From positions 186,001 to 250,000 of the forward strand of contig NW_026515540.1 in NCBI RefSeq assembly GCF_014898815.1: a stretch of 64,000 bases of DNA, given 5' to 3'. Both the position numbers and the translations under genes were made by a program. Below are positions 59,202 to 64,000 of the stretch, in pieces. Each line of letters starts with the position of its first letter. Positions within the stretch are counted from its first letter, which is position 1. Below the pieces are notes generated by a model, which did not search any database, was not told where the DNA came from, and saw only the letters and a program-made list of their open reading frames with translations. The DNA is from Panonychus citri. Lineage: Eukaryota; Arthropoda; Arachnida; Trombidiformes; Tetranychidae.

Positions 59202-60050
59202 TTATCGACCGAATCCATAACCAGCTCCTCCGCCAACGCCTTTAACTCCAGCGGCTCCTGCAGCACCAGCGGCCTTCTTAAATCCACCAGCTCCAGCAGC
59301 TCCTGCTTTACCTCCAGCTGCACCTTTAGCTCCAGCGGCATAACCTTTAGCACCACCAACTTTGCCTCCTTTGTATCCAGCTGCTCCTGCTGCTCCAGCA
59401 TAGCCTCCCTTAGCGGCTTTACCTCCGACAGCACCTCCAGCAGCACCATAACCAGCGGCTTTACCGAATTTGAATCCTTGGCTCATTCCGAATTTCTTGA
59501 CAAGACCGACTTTCTTATTGTAACCTGCTCCACCGGCTTTAGCGAATCCTCCTTTCTTTCCATACTTTTTACCAAAAGCTCCAGAAGCGAATCCACCCTT
59601 GGCAGCAGCTCCCTTGGAACCACCAGCGGCTCCAGCGGCTCCATAAGCAGCACCACCTTTAGCACCCTTGGCTCCAGCAGCATAACCAGCTTTTCCAGCT
59701 CCACCAGCTTTGTATCCAGCAGCTCCGCCACCACCAGCACCTTTCTTAAAAGCAGCAAGACCTGCACCTCCAGCACCACCAACCGCTGATTCGGCTCCTT
59801 CTAAATCAGCTGAGATATCTCTTCTTTCTCTTTGTTGACCGTCGAAAGAATCTTCGAACTCTTCTTCTTCTTCAGCTCGAACCAACGAAACACAGAGAAC
59901 AAGAGATGAAACAAAAATGAAGAATAACTAAAAAGACGAAAAGAAATAGAAAAATATTAGTACAATAAGAGAAAATAATCCAGTTGAAATTTTGAAAGAC
60001 AAAAAAATCGATCAGTTAACTTAAATAATATTTACCAATTGTTTGTTCAT
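59202..60050 (-). CDS. GRP copy 11: secreted cationic Gly/Ala/Lys-rich protein (246 aa)
   Basis: Exon 1 (60036-60050, MNKQL), a 108-bp intron, exon 2 (59202-59927). Signal peptide LFFIFVSSLVLCVSLVRA, EEEEEFEDSFDGQQ, RERR. It has GGSKGAAAKGG like copy 2 but GVKGVGGGAGYGFGR at the end like copy 3, and K-V-G in place of K-M-G in the central motif. It is the only copy standing alone, outside the inverted duplications, next to intact LZIC. The LZIC fragments inside palindrome 1 suggest that this LZIC-GRP neighbourhood was a source for those duplications. Fully open, clean promoter. Confidence 0.9.
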
Positions 60051-60199
60051 TTTGATGAATTTGATTTGATCACTTTAAAAATTAGAAAACTAGGTGAATG
60101 TTTTAGCAAGAAAGTTTGTAAACTTTGTTAATTGTAGTTTGTTGTTTGTTGTTTGAATCTCGAACTCAAATTGTATCGATTCTAATTTTTCTCTCTCTT

Positions 60200-60205
60200 T
60201 TTATA
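60200..60205 (-). promoter_or_regulatory. TATA box of GRP copy 11
   Basis: TATAAA on the - strand in CTTTTTATACCAAAAAAAC, followed upstream by the mirrored CTTCAGTCGAAAGTGAGAAAG block. Confidence 0.7.
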
Positions 60206-60329
60206 CCAAAAAAACTCCTTCAGTCGAAAGTGAGAAAGGACAAATCGAGGAAAACAAACCCGAACATCACTTTGTCCTTGGTTATTATTTTTCTTCACAA
60301 ATTCGATTCAAATGATTTAGAATAAAATC

Positions 60330-61019
60330 TCTAACTAATTATCAGGTTAGTTTATTTTCGGTGATCACAATTCCTTTGAATAGAACTTACTCAGTCTTGG
60401 AATAGATTTATTGATCTCACTTACAAACGCAGTTTTGTTTCGTTGGTGAAATCAAGGAGCCATATCTCCGCTCGACTGTAGTTACCAGTTCGTTAGTAAT
60501 CATATTGAGAGATAAAATTTATGTTCTAATGTGATATTATTCGTACATTCATAGTATTTAGTGTTTCAATTTGCTTAACTTTGTCGGAAATTCCATATAA
60601 AGCAATTAACTTTTTTCGCTACTTTTACACCAATCAGGTAATCAAATCATAGAGCTTGAAATCATAGGTTAACAATTGGATTGGAAATTATTACCATAGA
60701 TTATCATAAACAGGAAAAGAATGGGAAATATTAATTATCTGGTGAAAGATTTCACCTTCTCTACGATAATTAATCAAAGTAGTAAAAAGTTAATATTTGT
60801 AAATCAACTTTTCTCTTGATGGTTGACGAATCAATGTTATTCAAGTTTTCTTACAATTAACAGAAAAGTTTTGTACTTTACAAAATTTGATAACACAATT
60901 GACGATTGTTAATTGTATGCATAAATCTACTCTTATTGTATTTGAATAAGAGATGAGATTATTATTGTTGTTAAATTAAGAAATATCAAAAAAAAATGTT
61001 GATTTTCAGAGGAAGAATA
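60330..61019. other. Gene-less stretch between GRP copy 11 and TYW1
   Basis: AT-rich; contains the GRP copy 11 upstream region and TYW1 3' UTR. No coding structure seen. Confidence 0.5.
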
Positions 61020-63164
61020 TTAATCTTTGTTATTCCGGTGAAATCTTTTCTCTTCCGGGTCAAATCCACGTTCCTTTGACCCAAATAAAGCCCATTCGGG
61101 TGTTTCTAATGCATAATCAAGAGCATCAAAATCTACCTCTCCATCGGTATCGTAGTATCTTTGAACTAATTCAAGATATTTATCGAAATCAATCCATGTG
61201 TGCCATTTGTCGTTAATCTTGAATCGTTTTTGAGCAATTAAGATACAATTAGAATGTTCATGTTCAGATACAATCTCCCAGTTATGATCGATTTCCGCAG
61301 CCAAAGCTTGGCCAAATTTAACAACCTCTTCATGCCAAGGGACATTTTCCATGGTGATTTTTGACGCTTTACTGGTACCACAGAAAGTAACTCCCTTAAT
61401 CTCAATGAAATCGGGATTACCAGTGACAACAAGATCGGCATAATTTTCAATTTCCTCGGTGTTCCATTCCTTTACGAGAGTCAATCGGTAAACAGTTCGA
61501 ATCTTTTTATGGTGTAAAGCCTCCAAACTGAATATAAATCGATCCCATGAATTTTTGAACAAAGGTCGATCAATACGTTTCAATGATTCGGGTGTTGAAG
61601 CGTCAACAGAAACGTATAATTGAGTGACTGGTGTTAGGTTGCGAATTTCTTCAGGAAATTGGGCATTGGTGACTAGAAAAGTTGATATTCCTTTTTTATG
61701 GAGTAATTTGAGAAGCTCATTGATTTTCGGGTACATGATTGGTTCACCGACAAGAGAGAGAGCACAATGTCGAACCTTGAAACCTTCTTCGATTCTTTCA
61801 GGAATCACACCGGGAACACCTTTAAATTCATTGATCATTTTAACATGATTCTTTATTATCTCTTCAACAATGAAATCAGGTTCATTCATTTTCCATTTCC
61901 ATTCGGTTCCAACTGGATTAGTGTGATGTCGCCAACAGAATACACATTTATTGGCACAGGCAAGACTGGGGGTTGTCTCCATGCACCGATGGCTCTCTAT
62001 CCCATAAAAGGTGTGCTTATAACAACCACCTCTACCTCGAAGCATTGATTTAGTCCATCGGCACATTTTAACGGCCGAATGTGAACCAACCAACTTGTAT
62101 CCTTGTTTCTTAAGATTTTTTCTTATAATCTCATTTGTCATCTCTTTAATATCTCCAGTGTCTTTGTCACCCTTTCCCATACTCGGAACTAAATCTTCAA
62201 TATCACCAATATCATTTTTCTTTTTTTCTTCATCTTCATCACTATCATCGGAATCGTAGTCATCATTGTCTTCACCTTTGTCGTTTCCATTGTTTTTGAT
62301 ACCATCGTCTTGTTGTTTTTTGTCATTTCCAATCCAATAATCGTCTTTGGAGAAAAGTACTTCTTGGTCTATTTCATCGATCCATGAAGATGATTTTTTC
62401 GATTGTATTAAAATCACAAGGCCACTTAATATTTCGTTAGACCAACTATTTACTGCTCCATTAATGTCATCCTCATTATCTTCATCGAACAGATAATTTC
62501 CATGGATTTTGGTCGCTCCATGTTCAATAAACAAGCTTGACAAATCTTTTGCTACTTTGTTGAAATTTTCACCGTAAACAGAGTTTCCCAAACCAAATAT
62601 AGAAAATGATAGTTTTCTCATCTCGGAATCATAATCACCCATTTTAACAGAATTAATGAATTTCTCTGCAGATTCTGGTGGTTTACCTCCATCATGAGTA
62701 GAAACAAAAAGGATCATTGTTGTCTCGCAAACATTAATAATTCCATTACTTTCCAAGGCTTTTTTAAAGTCAAAATCAGTAACATCAGCTAGAATAGGCT
62801 TAATGTTACCAAATTTTCCGTCAATTTGCTTAATTTTATCATAAAATGAGGAGGCTAAAGACTTAGCAGTTCCAGTTAGAGTTGCATATAAGATAAATAT
62901 TACATGAGGTGGATCATCAATCAAATTGCCACATGAACCAGTACCATCGACAGTTTTACAGGTAAAATTACCACAAGTATCTTGACAGCAACCAGATTGT
63001 TCGTCATCATCATTAACAGAAGGTTTAATTTTTTTCTCAAGCTCTTTTAATTGTTTCTTATTCCGGTAAATGTAGGCAACAGCAAAAGTTGATAAAACCA
63101 AAGGCATAAAGAATCTGTTAGACAAAAGTCCATTTAAACCTGGAATATTGAAAAATCTATCCAT
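61020..63164 (-). CDS. TYW1: TYW1: tRNA 4-demethylwyosine synthase (714 aa), single exon
   Basis: Intronless. An N-terminal hydrophobic helix (FFMPLVLSTFAVAYIY, about residues 18-33) is followed by a flavodoxin-like FMN domain (I-L-Y-A-T-L-T-G-T-A-K-S-L-A at about residue 90; F-G-L-G-N-S-V-Y-G at about 190). An acidic linker (DDYDSDDSDEDEEKKK) comes next, then the radical SAM domain with C-A-N-K-C-V-F-C-W (CxxxCxxC, about residue 405), the S-L-V-G-E-P-I-M-Y-P block, S-V-D-A-S-T-P-E-S-L, and the K-G-V-T-F-C-G block. The family builds the tricyclic wyosine base on m1G37 of tRNA-Phe from pyruvate, using a second 4Fe-4S cluster and electrons from the flavodoxin domain. Length and layout match animal TYW1. 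It lies head to head with GSKIP across 325 bp. Confidence 0.95.
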   Translation of the reverse strand: MDRFFNIPGLNGLLSNRFFMPLVLSTFAVAYIYRNKKQLKELEKKIKPSVNDDDEQSGCCQDTCGNFTCKTVDGTGSCGNLIDDPPHVIFILYATLTGTAKSLASSFYDKIKQIDGKFGNIKPILADVTDFDFKKALESNGIINVCETTMILFVSTHDGGKPPESAEKFINSVKMGDYDSEMRKLSFSIFGLGNSVYGENFNKVAKDLSSLFIEHGATKIHGNYLFDEDNEDDINGAVNSWSNEILSGLVILIQSKKSSSWIDEIDQEVLFSKDDYWIGNDKKQQDDGIKNNGNDKGEDNDDYDSDDSDEDEEKKKNDIGDIEDLVPSMGKGDKDTGDIKEMTNEIIRKNLKKQGYKLVGSHSAVKMCRWTKSMLRGRGGCYKHTFYGIESHRCMETTPSLACANKCVFCWRHHTNPVGTEWKWKMNEPDFIVEEIIKNHVKMINEFKGVPGVIPERIEEGFKVRHCALSLVGEPIMYPKINELLKLLHKKGISTFLVTNAQFPEEIRNLTPVTQLYVSVDASTPESLKRIDRPLFKNSWDRFIFSLEALHHKKIRTVYRLTLVKEWNTEEIENYADLVVTGNPDFIEIKGVTFCGTSKASKITMENVPWHEEVVKFGQALAAEIDHNWEIVSEHEHSNCILIAQKRFKINDKWHTWIDFDKYLELVQRYYDTDGEVDFDALDYALETPEWALFGSKERGFDPEEKRFHRNNKD

Positions 63165-63489
63165 TGCAGGTTAACACTGAAACTATAGCCAATCAAAGGA
63201 ACAATTAATTAACAATTATTAAAATTAACAATAGATGACAATAACAATTAATCAAAGAGTTAAACTTAATCAACAGGAACAAAACACATTCACATTGATC
63301 ATCAGCGAAAATGTTACCATGGCAACTCAATGTTTCCATAGAAACAAATGTAAACAAAATTGTTCATTTTCAATTTTGATTATCGTTCAAGTTAATTATG
63401 ATTTAGAGTTTTTGATTGTTCTTTTTTTGATTTTGTTTTATTAATTATATTCTATTGAATCTTGTGATCACTTTGATTGTTGATTTTAA
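63165..63489. promoter_or_regulatory. Bidirectional promoter region of TYW1 and GSKIP
   Basis: 325 bp between the two start codons. AT-rich without TATA boxes in a clear position. GTTACCATGGCAAC at about 63313-63326 is an imperfect palindrome resembling an X-box (RFX-type) element, GTTNCCATGGNAAC. This could be a real regulatory site, by motif match only. Confidence 0.5.
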
Positions 63490-63912
63490 ATGGCCCAGTT
63501 TGAGAGATCCGTTGATGTTCATGATTCTGACGGTGAAGATGAATGTGACTGGACAAAAGAAGCTCAATTTATTGTTAAGGAGTTTGAATCTGTTGTTAAT
63601 TATATTAGTGTTTCAACTAAATTGGATCAAAGTGATCACCTAATCTACTTTAATTGTGAAACCAAAGAAGGTGATAAATATTGTATCGAGTTGACTGCTG
63701 CTGGATTTAGAATTGTATCCAATCTGTTTGATACAATTGACGAGGATAAAAAAATTGTCCATGAGGAGGAAAATGATGAAGGACAAGAGAAAATATTAAA
63801 TTCAGTTTTCTATGAAACTATGAATGCACTTCTCGATAAGATGAGTCCACTTTATCGAATTGCTTTCAGTAATCAACTGATTGAGAAGCTCAATAGTCAT
63901 ATTAACCAGTGA
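63490..63912 (+). CDS. GSKIP: GSK3-beta interaction protein homolog (140 aa)
   Basis: Single exon starting MAQFERSVDVHDSDGED. The GSKIP domain reads E-A-Q-F-I-V-K-E-F-E-S-V-V-N-Y, F-N-C-E-T-K-E-G-D-K-Y-C-I-E-L-T-A-A-G-F, and the C-terminal GSK3-binding helix region L-L-D-K-M-S-P-L-Y-R-I-A-F-S-N-Q-L. Human GSKIP is 139 aa. It binds GSK3-beta and, in vertebrates, the PKA regulatory subunit. A short acidic insert (KKIVHEEENDEGQEKI) before the last helix is longer than I remember for the human protein. Good confidence in the family. Confidence 0.92.
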   Translation: MAQFERSVDVHDSDGEDECDWTKEAQFIVKEFESVVNYISVSTKLDQSDHLIYFNCETKEGDKYCIELTAAGFRIVSNLFDTIDEDKKIVHEEENDEGQEKILNSVFYETMNALLDKMSPLYRIAFSNQLIEKLNSHINQ

Positions 63913-64000
63913 TCAAAGGAACCATGACAAAGTGTCAAAGTGTTAATTTCCAATCAATTTTATTCCATGTCAACAATTGTCAAAGTTAAAAACATCGTCC

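Overview
The window is nuclear DNA of an animal, most likely an arthropod and plausibly a mite or other chelicerate. It is AT-rich, its genes have short GT-AG introns (with one very long intron), and it carries metazoan genes (a Sidestep-like Ig membrane protein, a Josephin deubiquitinase, LZIC, GSKIP, AFG1L and TYW1). The species assignment is inference; nothing in the sequence names it.

Layout. 1-8.6 kb: a fold-back repeat, a 1.19-kb direct repeat flanking a pol-less Gag-protease retroelement fragment, and a 681-bp MITE. 9.05-18.9 kb: the last three exons of an Ig-superfamily membrane protein, one intron of which is 7.9 kb. 19-22.7 kb: low-complexity sequence with one weak exon candidate. 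22.7-25.3 kb: a divergent pair of secreted Gly/Ala/Lys-rich protein (GRP) genes. 26.37-35.45 kb: a complete but frame-broken Ty3/gypsy LTR retrotransposon with 4-bp target duplications; between integrase and the 3' LTR it carries about 2.4 kb of extra coding sequence. 36.2-37.0 kb: a Josephin gene. 37-54.2 kb: two large nested inverted duplications built from GRP genes and scrambled pieces of JOSD, LZIC and AFG1L, with a tRNA-derived SINE-like insert at the core of the second. 54.9-63.9 kb: ordinary housekeeping genes AFG1L (-), LZIC (+), a further intact GRP gene (-), TYW1 (-) and GSKIP (+).

Two things stand out. First, the GRP family (ten copies plus one truncated fragment; four fully intact) shares a five-codon first exon, a signal peptide, a very acidic pro-segment ending at an R-x-R-R site, a long cationic Gly/Ala/Lys/Tyr body with no acidic residues after its first dozen, and an invariant C-terminal Gly-Arg. 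This is the layout of processed secreted precursors, such as spider glycine-rich antimicrobial peptides, but a silk or matrix protein is equally possible. Second, the gypsy element encodes, after integrase, a RING plus SIAH/TRAF-type zinc-finger protein followed by a domain resembling REX-type DEDDh exonucleases whose expected catalytic acids appear to be missing. Cargo of this kind is, to my knowledge, unusual.

The inverted duplications often pair an intact gene copy with one riddled with small deletions confined to the GC-rich coding repeats. That could be real decay or uncorrected long-read consensus error, so copy number and pseudogene status here need care.
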